A stretch of DNA of 64,000 nt, taken from positions 20,570,027 through 20,634,026 of the forward strand of contig JBBMOA010000017.1 of NCBI GenBank assembly GCA_037954235.1. The letters run 5' to 3'. The position numbers were made by a program, and so were the translations under genes. Every line of letters begins with the position of its first letter. Position 1 is the stretch's first letter. The DNA comes from Aulostomus chinensis (Eukaryota > Chordata > Actinopteri > Syngnathiformes > Aulostomidae). Under the pieces are notes generated by a model. That model worked only from the letters and a program-made list of their open reading frames with translations, searched no databases and was not told where the DNA came from. Shown one piece after another: positions 48,001 through 58,469 of this stretch.

Positions 48001-51000
48001 CCTCAGGGAAGAATGGACTAAAGCCATCCAGACAGTGGCTGAAGGGCTGCAGAAGCAAGAGGAGGAGATGATGGACTCCTCTCCGGACCCCATGGACATG
48101 GAGGTCTATCTGACCAAACCCAGACACAAAGTGGTACGGCCCATCTGTGCTTCGCTGTTGACAGATCATGGTGTTTATTAACATATAGATCAACCATTCT
48201 CCTCTCAGTGCCCTTGTCCTCCAAGTTTACCATTACTCCTCTCTTCCATTCTACCCTCCCTTATTTGATCTTCAGCCCACCTTCCCTCGCCTCTCATCAG
48301 CTTCTTTAACTTTCCCCACATCAGCCGTGGGTGGCTTAGCACCAGATAGCATGTCTACCAGGTGGCCCAACCCCCATGTGTGTCATGACATAAAGGTCCA
48401 AGGCCACTGGATTAGATGTCCCTCACACAACCATTTCTAACATTCTCCTCAGCCTGGGGTCAAAGGTTAACTGAGACACAACCACATATAGGCCAAACCA
48501 TGAGCTGTGTGGAAATTGGACGGTGGACGAAATAGTGCCTTAAATGTTTCAGTGTTGTTGTCAGGGGGATTGTGTGTCCTGGTTGGTTAGACCAGAAGCG
48601 TGTTAATGCTTCTGTTTGAAACCAGATGCCTCTTTCTCTCCTCCAGACTATGCATGACTTTGAATACCTCAAACTTCTGGGAAAAGGCACTTTTGGCAAA
48701 GTTATCTTGGTAAAGGAGAAGGCCACAGGACGCTACTACGCCATGAAGATCCTAAAAAAGGAGGTGATTGTAGCAAAGGTGAGTGGTTGAAAAAATGAAG
48801 AGGGGAAATCTTAGTTGGGGAGGGTAGCCAGGCAAATGCTGGTTTTTGTTTTGTTTTGTTTTTTTAAGGGTCAGGCGTTGCAAAAGTTGCACAAACACTC
48901 ATTGTGTTTTATTTTCTCAGGATGAAGTGGCACACACACTCACAGAGAACAGAGTCCTCCAGAATTCAAAGCATCCATTCTTGACAGTAAGGATCTCCTT
49001 CATATACCTAAACCAAACCTTATTCTAGTGAGCATAGATCCATAGTAGCCTCTTCAGTCCAGCGCAGCAGCATCCATTCAGAAAAAAGGAATGTTTTGAA
49101 GAGCTGTGCTTACAAAGGCCACAGCTGAGCTGGGCCTTTTTATGGCAACCCTGGATGTCCTTTTTATCAGTCCTGTATAAGTCCAAGGTGGGTTCCATTG
49201 AAAAGCTCCTTCAAAATAAGTGGTGGGTGGCACATAATACAACGTGCTGAGAGCAGTGAATATAACAGTTGTGGAAAAAGCTCCAGAAGAGTGGATTTAC
49301 TATGCTGTAGTTTTTCTTATCAGACTTTTGAAATGCAGTTATCACTTGTTTAAAGGCCAGCTTCCCTTTAATTTACCAGGAAACATCACTAAGTTCTGCT
49401 TTGATTCTTCTTGTTTTCCTTCTGCAGGGATTGAAATACTCCTTCCAAACACATGACCGCTTGTGCTTTGTCATGGAGTATGCAAACGGTGGGGAGGTAA
49501 GCAATTTTCAATCCTCTATAAATATGACACCCAAGTCTCGGCCAATGAAGTGAACTGTCTGTGTCCCTGTTTTATCTGAACTAACCAGCATTTTTGCCGT
49601 CAATCTCCTTCAGCTTTTCTTCCACCTGTCAAGGGACCGGGTATTCTCTGAGGAGCGCGCGCAGTTCTATGGCGCTGAGATCGTGTCAGCGCTGGACTAC
49701 CTGCATGCCGAGAGAAACGTGGTCTATCGAGATCTGAAGGTAGAATCTCTCAGCCTCTCGTCTATCTCCACTGCACGGACTCACCAGGTGGCACACGAGC
49801 AGCCCCTAATTGGCTCAGCCAGCCTTTTCTTTTTGCACTGCGATGCTGACTCACAAATTGACGCCATTATTGTCTGATTGCTACGGCCATGATGCCTTGA
49901 GGCCTGATGCTCATCGGCCCAGACTGGACTCATGAGCTGACAAAATCATTTTTCAACAGCTGCCACTGTGATGAGAATTCTGAGCACGAGGAAAGTGTGT
50001 GGTAACTCTGAAAGGGCTGATTAGGAGGCCGTTCCTCTAGACACTCGTGTCCGCCCTAAAAGAGTACTTGCAGTAGAAAACCACCTCCCCTCTTCGCTAC
50101 CCCCCCAACCCCCACCCCCGCCTTTCATTTCTCTCTGTGGCAGGATATAAATAGGATTTGCCTCCATCCAGAGCAGTGGCCAGGGCCTATTGATCTGCCT
50201 CCACCTGATCAGTCTCCAGACCTCGTTGCAGCTGGAGCAAGGCTTGGTCCATATGCTTACTCCAGCTAGACAGAAATAACCAACAGCCCTATTTGAACAT
50301 GGCTGCCACCTCTTTTCGTGTGCATACAGTGTTGTTACTTTTTCGCTTCGTGCACAATTGAAGTTATTAAACATGCAGCCAGGACAATACTAAATTAAAT
50401 GTCCAGCTTCATATGAAATCAAAGTCGTGGCAAAGCAGCTTTTTTTATGTCAAATCTAAACAAATCTATAAAAAGGAGATCAGTGATAGATGCGGGCTTA
50501 GTGCAGTGTTGCATCTGCAGCCTCTCTTCTTCCAGCTGATAAAACTCTACCAGCCAGGTCAGCACAGGACTTTCTCCCTCTCTCCTTCCCTCTTACACTC
50601 CCTTGGGTTTATGAGGCTGGCTCCCAGCTTGCTAGGGTTCTCTTGAAAATGCCAGGGTAGCAGGAATGGAGGATGTGCTGACGCTGGGCCGTCAACTGCT
50701 GGCCACGTGTGAGCTACAGCTGCCAGGTGACTTTTAACTGCGAGAGACAGAGAAGGAGCGAGGACATAGATATTAAAAGGCCCCCAGTCATGAGACAACA
50801 TGAGGCACATCCTTGAGGGCTGTAGTTCACTTAACACATTCATTTAATCATACGTATTTTACGTTTCTAAACTGTGTATGATTTCTATCCAAATGCAGTT
50901 TTAAAATGTGTCTTAAAAGCTGGCATAAACATTCATTGTACTGCAAAATAAGGCAGTATGCTGTCATTAAAATCACAAGAGCAAATGTTACCCTTGGTTT

Positions 51001-54000
51001 ATTAAATGTATCAAGTAATGTAAGCACCAAATGTATTGTTGCTTGATTAAATTCTCAGACCTGTATTTTGCCTTAACCTGTGATTTTCATTGAACTCTAT
51101 ATGATATGTCAAGGTTTATATATATATAGAAATATTTTTTTCTTTCTTTCTTTCTTTCTTTTTTTTTAAAATTGCGGCTTTACTCTGTCTCTTTCCTGCT
51201 CAGCTGGAAAACCTCATGCTGGACAAAGATGGACACATAAAGATTACAGATTTTGGCCTGTGTAAGGAGGGGATCAAAGATGGTGCCACCATGAAAACCT
51301 TCTGTGGAACACCAGAGTATCTGGCACCTGAGGTAACCACACACATACGGATGGATTGTATGAGTTTAAAAGGAAAGACTTGATGCTCAAGGTTGTATAA
51401 TGCTGTCAGATGATGGTGGAGAGTGTAAACAGGATTTCACGGAGGTGTCTGATGACTGAATGCCATTTGTATGATAATTACACTACATTCACTGTATTCA
51501 TCAATCTGCATTCTTGATGTTTTTAGGTTTCTTCTTCAATTTGTCACCCATCTGTTCTCATAAAGTACAGCATAAAGTGTCATAGGGTGCATTCTCACCA
51601 GTCACTTCTACATTGTACTGTTCCAAAGCGTGGTTGTTCCTCCTCCTCCCTCCCGCCTTGGCCTTTGTTCACATTGCTCCGGGCCTAAGCCTATGTCGTC
51701 GCTGAGCTGTTTGCTACATCCTGACATTTAGCCGAGAATCTTGACCAGAATAAAAATACACATACTGTAACAAATACTGTACCAAAGTTTTTCACCTCAA
51801 CTTTTCGATTTCCTTCTTTGTTTGATACAATAAGCAAGCAAATGATGGCTCAAAAAGGAGGAGTGCATGAAAAATACGTCCTCTTCTTCCTGCAACACAG
51901 CTGGCTGAGCTGTCCGTGCCCCCGACCCACGCATGTGCAGCTGTATCAGGTTGAAGCCGCATCAAGAAGGCATACTGGGCCTGGTCGTGGTACCGGGTAG
52001 CCACAAGAAGTAAACAAACTGGATTTTGGGGGACAACCACGTTTGGGCAGCTTTGATGCACCGTAACTTTGATTCTGCAGGTCTCTGGTGTTGATCTGAT
52101 GGTGGTGGAGAGTGCTGCCTAATACATGAGTCACAAATCCATCCCAGGAATTCAGTAGTGTACAGACTCAGGGACTGTGAAGATCATGTGATTCATATAA
52201 TTTTCATACTCAACAATGCTCTTTTCTGCACGCACTCATTCAGGTTTTTAGTTAATTTCTCACCTGTTTGTATTTGTGAGAGCTCAAGGCTCTTATGGCT
52301 GCAGTAATTGAGCATTAAAAAGTTAAAAAAATAATAATAATGAGGTGACATAGATTAGAAATAGATGTGTAAATGTGGAGCCCTGTATTGCATGTGAGTC
52401 CTGTCACGTGTGACATGAGTAGATCCAAAACAAAAATGTGGCGTGTGTCATTGGACATCGGTGGATTAGAAGCATGTGGAAGCGAGGGCAGCTGTTCCTA
52501 AATGCCTTTCTAATGTGCAGCTGAAGTCCGTCAGTTAATGAGTGTGCCCAGGCGGGGCCGCCTGCTCTCATGCTTGCTGTATGTCGAGGGCGTGGCTTCT
52601 CCTGGTTACGTGCAGGTATGACAAATGTTGCAGCAAGCTGTGTGTAACTTGATATTGCATTGTGATTGTGGGCGGTGTGTATGTGAGGGGAAGAACATAA
52701 GAACTTGTGCCTATTGGTGTAAAAATGTTTTCAGGAGAAGGGTGACTGTGTTGACACAGTTGCCGTATCGTTGTTTTTAGCCTCCATTTGGAATTTTCTG
52801 GTTGGGGAGAGGAGGGGTAATTAGCAGGCAGCCCCTCAGGAAACATGAGCTTCCACGCTTGTAAAATAAGACCACTACAGCTGTTGTACGGCATCAGGGG
52901 AGCCACAGGGCTGCTGCTGCGGGGCCTTGCCTGACCTGAAGACAGCTAGAGCCAGTGTGAGCATGCACATACCTGACGTTTTCATCAGTCTGTCCAAAAC
53001 CTCTCTCAGCACTGAGCACCAGGGCATCATGGGAAACACCTGCGCTTGCCGAGCTCTTTCTCCCTATCACCTGCGCAAACATCTCTATTATTTATAAACC
53101 TAAAGAAATGATGCACCGCTCCATGTGTCTCTCCTGAACACCTCCCAGCCCAGCTCTCATCTCCACAGAGAAGCCCAGTGTATGACAGCTCCAGCGGAGA
53201 GCAGGGAGACATCAGGGGGTGTTACTATGGCAACCGGGTCGCTGGCGAGCATCTCTATGGAGTGCGGGCCAGGCAGTGTTACAGGTTGTTCTGCAGTAAA
53301 CAATGACCTTGTTGTGTGAGCTGCACAGGAATGCTGTAACGTCTGGGAATATTCCACCCTGAGCAGGGGGGAGGGAGAGACCCGATCTGCAAAGCCTGAC
53401 CAGTGCGTATCTGGAGTTAAGAGTGGGCCATGTTCACTTTTATCACTTTTATAAAGTCCTTCCCAAGTAGAAAGACATTATTTGACAATAGAATTGGCTT
53501 TAAGGAAGTATATGCTTAGAAAAGTGTGTGCAGGTTTAATCTAGCAACTGAAACTGCTCTGAATTCCAAAGCTTGGAAGATTAATGGCTGACAGAGCAGA
53601 ACTTTGGGTAGAAACTCTTGGATACAGCAGCAAGTGTTTGTTCCTCTTCTCCTCCATCTCCTCCCTCTGTGCGCTCCCTATCTCTGTGTAACAGTATTAG
53701 TTTGGGGCTGGGGCACAAGCAGGCAGGCAGTCCTGGTTACATATATGAGGGATGAGCTTGGCTCCTGCGCTCCTGGCAGCTTCACAGCTGTGGCACTCTT
53801 CTACATATATGGGGCAGCTGCGGGCCCAGCTGTCGCACGGTGTGAATCACACGACAGCAGCGCTGGAAATAGAGACAGCCCAGTAATCCTAGCCCCGCTC
53901 CGGCTTCACGTTACTCCCCCAGCCCTCCTAGTCGTCCTCCTCGATGCTCAGCTCTCACCACAGCGCCAGGCGGCATGTTCACAGACGCATATGCAGCTGT

Positions 54001-55577
54001 GTGCGCGCACACGCGGAAGTTTTGTTCCTTTTAGGGACACATCCGTCCATCCGTCCATCTGTTTTCCAGGACCCTCTTTCCTGGCCCATGCACTGTTGTG
54101 TCCATATCTAATTCTATTAGTCCACCCACATCTTTTTACTGAAGCTGCTATTCTTAGGTCTGAATTGCGTAGCATCACCCTGCCTGAGGTTTAAGAGAAC
54201 AGGCCGTCCTCCTTGTCTTGATTTCACCTTCAACATCCGCCTGGAGAGGTAGAATCCAGTACAAGTCCCCAGAGAACTTGGAACAACTGTGCTCAGCAGC
54301 ACATTAGTCATGCAACAGGTTGCACTGTTCAGTAAGCACAACACTGAAGGAGGGTGTCTCATTAAGAACTGTCAAGAAAAGTTGTCCTTTTCCTTCTAGC
54401 GATCATATATTTTTCTCTCTGACTGTGGTTGTGTTCATTTAGTAACTTGTTTACTACCTGGCTTCCTGTTTGTTGTGCCACATATTTGCTTATTTAGACG
54501 TCCGACAACTCTGCTGCGTGTCTGTATGTGTGTCTGTGTGTGTGTTTAAGGCCCTGTGGTGATTAAATATGCAGGGCTCCAGGGGAAACACTATCCTTGC
54601 TCCTAATGTGAGATGTGAGTCAGTGTTGGCTGGGCTTGCCTTAAAACCCCAGACCAGGGGGGTGAGGTGGTGATTTTAGTTCAGGGAGGTGTCACAGGGC
54701 CAGTGAAGTTTAACCACAAGACCTGCTATCTTCAGAGCCTTCTCATGTCCAAACACAAGCTAATCATCAAATAACAAAATTGAGTTATGTATTTCTGGTA
54801 TGCACTGAGAACATCCTCTCGAAAATGACCTTCATACCCTTCAACCCCTTCATAGGTACTAGAAGACAACGATTATGGCCGTGCGGTGGACTGGTGGGGT
54901 CTGGGGGTGGTGATGTATGAGATGATGTGTGGCAGACTGCCTTTCTACAACCAGGACCACGAGAAGCTTTTCGAGCTCATCCTCATGGAAGACATCCGCT
55001 TCCCCCGGACACTCGGTCCTGAGGCGCGCTCACTGCTCTCCGGACTCCTCAAGAAAGACCCGATGCAGAGGTGAGACTGCAGAGTAAAACCTTTTGTGAC
55101 AAAATAACTGAAATAAGCTTGTTTTTCTCATCATAACACATGTTGATATCCTCGGATTTTCCAGGTTAGGTGGCGGTCCTGACGACGCCAAGGAAATCAT
55201 GCAGCACAAGTTCTTTGCTGGGATTGAATGGCAAGACGTTTATGAGAAGAAGGTTCGTTTGAAAGATGTTGGTATCGCATGGCGACTGTCACTGTGAATA
55301 AACGTGAGTTGTGTTAATGTTTGTGTCGTTTCCCTTCAAACAGCTGGTCCCGCCATTTAAACCCCAAGTTACCTCGGAGACGGACACGCGATATTTCGAT
55401 GAAGAGTTCACAGCACAGACCATCACTATAACGCCACCTGGACAAGGTAACAAAGATAACGCCAGAGTGTTTGCTGCCATGGAGGTAGAGTTTGACAAGA
55501 ACAACTTGATTTATAATTTAAGTGTAAGAGTGAAGTTAAGGAATTTGATGTCTGTCTTGTTTGACAGGACCCCCCCC

Positions 55578-55617
<40 letters not shown>

Positions 55618-56651
55618 ACCACCACCACCCAGAATAAGCGCCTTCAATGAGGAAGCTGCATTTTGTAGTTTTTTTTTCATTTAAAGCCATCACACGTGAG
55701 AGAATTTCCAATGAATTTAACTTCAGAGGTTAAATGTCTTCTTTTTCCTATGGAATTTTGTAGTACATTCTTCTGAAGGGTTCATCCAGCTCCCTTGAGA
55801 GTAGGCTGCCCTCTGCTGGTGATACAGCAGCACTAAACCAAAGTTTTCTCCTCTCAAAGTCATCCAGCGCATGGGAGCGACTGCGAGTGTTCTGATGCAG
55901 AGATTAGACAACACATATTCAGAGCTGAGATGGATTAAGTTGGTTTTATTTTTGATTTTGGGGTGATTTGAGATGAGACACTCACACACATATTTTACTA
56001 AATATGAATAGTGAGGAAAGCGTGTTGGTGGGGAATTCTTATATCTACATTTATTTTCTTCTGAAAAGACCCTCATTTTCATTGAGATATACACTTTTTA
56101 AGGGGAGAAATGGGTTTTAATTTTACCAAATAAATCCAAATAATCTGACTCTGAAAATGCTTATCTCTTACCTTCAGCAATAGTCATTCATACCTATTCT
56201 GCTCTGGAACTCATCTAGCATCAAGTTCTGTGTAGTGTTGTATATTCTATTATTGCCTCACTGCAGATATTCTGGAGAGTAAAAAGAGAAACTGATGAAA
56301 GAAGGTCTGATGTTATCATGTAAATTTGAGTAAATTAAAAACCTCATCAAAGATAAACTGGAGGTTAATTCTCTCCCAAGGTGAACTCTGCCAAACCCGG
56401 TTGCATTTTGATCAAAATAACCTTAGATTTTATTTAAACCAACTGACCGAGCAAACGGCACCGACCAAATTCCAAGTCCAGTAGTCTTCCAGCTGGTCCT
56501 TGACATAATTCAGGTAGATGAGTGTGTCGCGCTGCACATTCCATCACTTCCTCTCCTCTCTCCATCCCTAGATGACAGCATGGAGTCCTTCGACAGCGAG
56601 CGAAGACCCCACTTCCCCCAGTTTTCCTACTCCGCCAGCGGGACAGCCTAA
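33267..56651 (+). CDS. akt1: akt1, RAC-alpha serine/threonine-protein kinase
   Basis: AKT1 is the PI3K-activated AGC kinase recruited to PIP3 membranes to control growth, survival and metabolism. There are thirteen coding exons: 33267-33312, 45941-46069, 47600-47711, 48007-48133, 48647-48778, 48921-48986, 49428-49496, 49614-49739, 51204-51332, 54856-55070, 55165-55252, 55344-55446 and 56572-56651. They give 473 residues; human has 480, and the PH-kinase linker is shorter here. The PH domain (about 1-107) keeps Glu17 (KEGWLHKRGEY). The kinase domain shows GKGTFGKV (150-157), Lys172 in AMKILKK, YRDLK (265-269) and DFG (285-287). The activation-loop Thr is at 301 (MKTFCGTPEYLAPE). The C-terminal tail has PPFKPQV, and the hydrophobic motif HFPQFSYSASGTA places the regulatory Ser at 466. 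The end matches AKT1 rather than AKT2 or AKT3. ATG 33267 has A at -3. The exon probably starts at 33168 (acceptor AACTAATAG). The intron after 47711 must be GC-AG. Intron 1 is 12.6 kb. Confidence 0.97.
36640..36722. repeat. Possible short MITE-like fragment
   Basis: GATACTGATCCCGCATTTCT, then CCAGTATCAGATGCTGGTAT and CGGTGCAACCCC, resembles the ends of fish elements with GTATCGGTGCA(A/T)CCC termini. Recalled pattern, short and diverged. Confidence 0.25.
37850..37893. repeat. (GA)n/(GACA)n microsatellite
   Basis: GA units followed by CAGA units in akt1 intron 1. Confidence 0.93.
38101..38114 (+). promoter_or_regulatory. CTCF-like core motif
   Basis: CCAGTAGAGGGCAT fits the core at 13 of 14 positions, in akt1 intron 1. 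A reverse-oriented 12 of 14 match lies about 650 bases before it, at 37440-37453. Confidence 0.3.
41061..41402. repeat. Imperfect inverted repeat with (CA)n/(TG)n arms
   Basis: The left arm (41061-41141) reads C-run, AACCTCATCCGATTCTCACC, CCTCCAAC, (CA)n. The right arm (41299-41402) reads (TG)n, TTGGAGGGGTGAGAATCAGA, CGAGGTTGAGGGGG. The right arm's reverse complement matches the left arm with only about two mismatches over the 28 unique bases. The spacer is about 157 bases of ordinary sequence. Confidence 0.8.
43625..43800 (+). repeat. Weak tRNA-SINE-like segment
   Basis: GCACAGTTGGTAGAATAGTC resembles a tRNA A-box region, and GGCTGTCATCC (43683-43693), about 45 bases on, matches 7 of 11 bases of a B box. 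No tail or duplication was identified. Confidence 0.2.
47156..47275 (+). repeat. Degenerate dispersed repeat in akt1 intron 2
   Basis: The text CACCGGGAGGTTCTGTTTTT, GGTCACATCTGTCCGTCTGT, AGGATAACACAAAAATTAC and TTTTTCATGAAAC follows the order of a widespread animal repeat (GGAGGTTATGTTTT ... CTGTCTGT ... AGGATTACACAAAAACTAC ... TTCATGAAACTTGG) that I recall from fish genomes. Not searched. Confidence 0.4.
51134..51167. repeat. (CTTT)n/T-rich tract near an akt1 acceptor
   Basis: CTTT units and a T run end about 37 bases before the acceptor at 51203 and probably contribute to its pyrimidine tract region. Confidence 0.8.
51333..54855 (+). other. akt1: akt1 intron 9
   Basis: A 3.5 kb intron between the exon ending in the activation loop (APE) and the exon beginning VLEDNDYG. 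It has an open frame of 196 codons at 53604-54194 that shows no family signature, splice support or codon pattern I trust. Nothing else was recognised. Confidence 0.7.
55570..55615. repeat. Poly-C / (CA)n microsatellite in akt1 intron 12
   Basis: About 11 C residues then about 17 CA units, followed by CCACCACC. Confidence 0.95.
55806..55819 (-). promoter_or_regulatory. CTCF-like core motif
   Basis: CTGCCCTCTGCTGG is the reverse complement of CCAGCAGAGGGCAG, which fits the 14-base core CCASYAGRKGGCRS at all positions. It lies in akt1 intron 12. Occupancy is unknown. Confidence 0.35.
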
Positions 56652-56864
56652 GCGACTCTCCTACATTCCTCTGGCCTCGCCGCCTCCCCTCTCCCCACCC
56701 GACTGCACTCTCTAAAGAGACTGGGGCCGCCGCCACCGCCTCATCCTCCCAAGCATTGTCTGCAGATGCCGTTGGTGGATGTAACCTCCCAATCTCCCAC
56801 TTGTATTTGACAGGAAGGAGGAAACACAAGACAAAACAAATAGAGCTGTGGTTGTTGTGTGTGC

Positions 56865-56895
<31 letters not shown>

Positions 56896-57569
56896 TGTGT
56901 GTGTGTATGTGTGTGTGTGTGGCCGCAGAGAGAGTTAACACTATCCTGCATTTCCTGGTTGTTATGGTGTATACAGAGCAGGCATCCATACACCATGACC
57001 AACAGGGAAATGCAGTTATGTTATGCACAAATTAGGCCACTGCTATGAATTTTGAAAAGGGCCATTTTGTATTGAAAATCTATGATTGACAAGCATTTCA
57101 AGTAGTACTAGAAAAACTGTGGACCAAAAACATCATGTGGGCAAAGAGCTGTTTTGTTTGTTGATGTTTTCCTCTCCAAGATTAATCCAGAATACCATTC
57201 AGACCAAGACTTCAAGACCTTCTCTGGCTTCAAACGTGAATGTACCGTCTCAAATAAAGTCCATCTTTCTGCATACTTCCCTGCTGTTGTAACACATGGC
57301 TGATTCTCCTTAGACTGAAGCTTCCGGATGGGATTCTTATGATGCAAACACATCAGTCCGCTAATATTATTATGCAACACCGCAACGAGTGATGAATCAA
57401 TTGTGCAATACAGTCTGGTAAGAGGAATACCGGACATGCTGAGTGATTCATCATTAAGGTTGAAGCTGGCGAACTGTTTGCAAACAGAGAATCCCTAATT
57501 TCCTGTTTTAGATATTTGAAAACCCTCCTCCAGCTCCCTGATGTAAGTGCTTCTAGCTCCGGTTGTCTC

Positions 57570-57607
<38 letters not shown>

Positions 57608-58446
57608 GCTCGCTCGCTCTCTCTAAAACGCTGTGCAGCATCATTTCCCTCTGACCAGGATCAGCCAGGCGCCCTAGTCCTCGCTGAACCTTCAGAACCT
57701 CTTTTTCTCCTTTTTGGGTTTTTCCTCCTTGTACAGTATTGGGTGTTTCGCATCCAGTGCATCACTGCAGCCTCAATGAGGTCACTTAAACATAATACAT
57801 TTCTTTAGGAAACTGGGCTTCAGGGGAACACACACACGCACGTTCCTTCACATAGTTATTTATATGAGACCAGCATTGACTAAAACGAGTTTTACTGTGC
57901 CAATGATAAGCACTTTGCTGCCCCAGAGTGATTGTACCTGGAATCTTATTTGTATTTGTGGTTAGCTTGTTAGCTTAGCTTATTTTATAATGTAAAATCC
58001 AAATGTTGTGGATACAAATAAAACAAGAATGACTTGTTTGAATGATTAGTCCCTTTTTACACACGGCTGAGGCTGAACTGAGACTCTTGGGAACTGAGAG
58101 GATCCGGAAAAGCTTCTTAAGATGACAGATAATCATTTTTCAAAAGTGCATCATGCGTTATTGAATGTAATGGTTTTTATGATGTTTTCACTTCAATCGT
58201 TTGCAAACCTTTTGTTCAATTTTTTTAAAAAAAATCTGTTACTTATTCCTATGCACACTCACCTTTCGCTGTCACCTTCTGAAAATAGGGAAATTCATTT
58301 TATACTTTTTATTTTTTATTTCAACTATTTTTTTTTTTGTACCTGCCCTCCCATATTCCTGAGACTGAGGACACCAGCTTTAGTAAACAAATAATATAAA
58401 CTTTGTACACTGTTTATACTTGTTTCTCTCAAATTGATGAAATAAA
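56652..58446 (+). terminator. akt1: akt1 3'UTR with three candidate poly(A) signals
   Basis: The non-coding sequence after the akt1 stop carries AATAAA at 57253-57258, 58017-58022 and 58441-58446, so alternative 3' ends are possible. It includes a GT/GC-rich tract (56855-56921) and a CT array (57566-57624). Confidence 0.6.
57566..57624. repeat. (CT)n microsatellite in the akt1 3'UTR
   Basis: CT units with CGCT interruptions at the 3' side, lying between the first and second akt1 poly(A) signals. Confidence 0.93.
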
Positions 58447-58469
58447 AGGTCTTAACAATAAGCTGTATG

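Noticed and set aside
53604..54194. 196-codon open frame in akt1 intron 9
   Set aside because: No family motif, no splice or promoter evidence, and it lies wholly in an intron of a well-supported gene. Leu/Pro/Ser-rich content suggests chance in GC-richer DNA.
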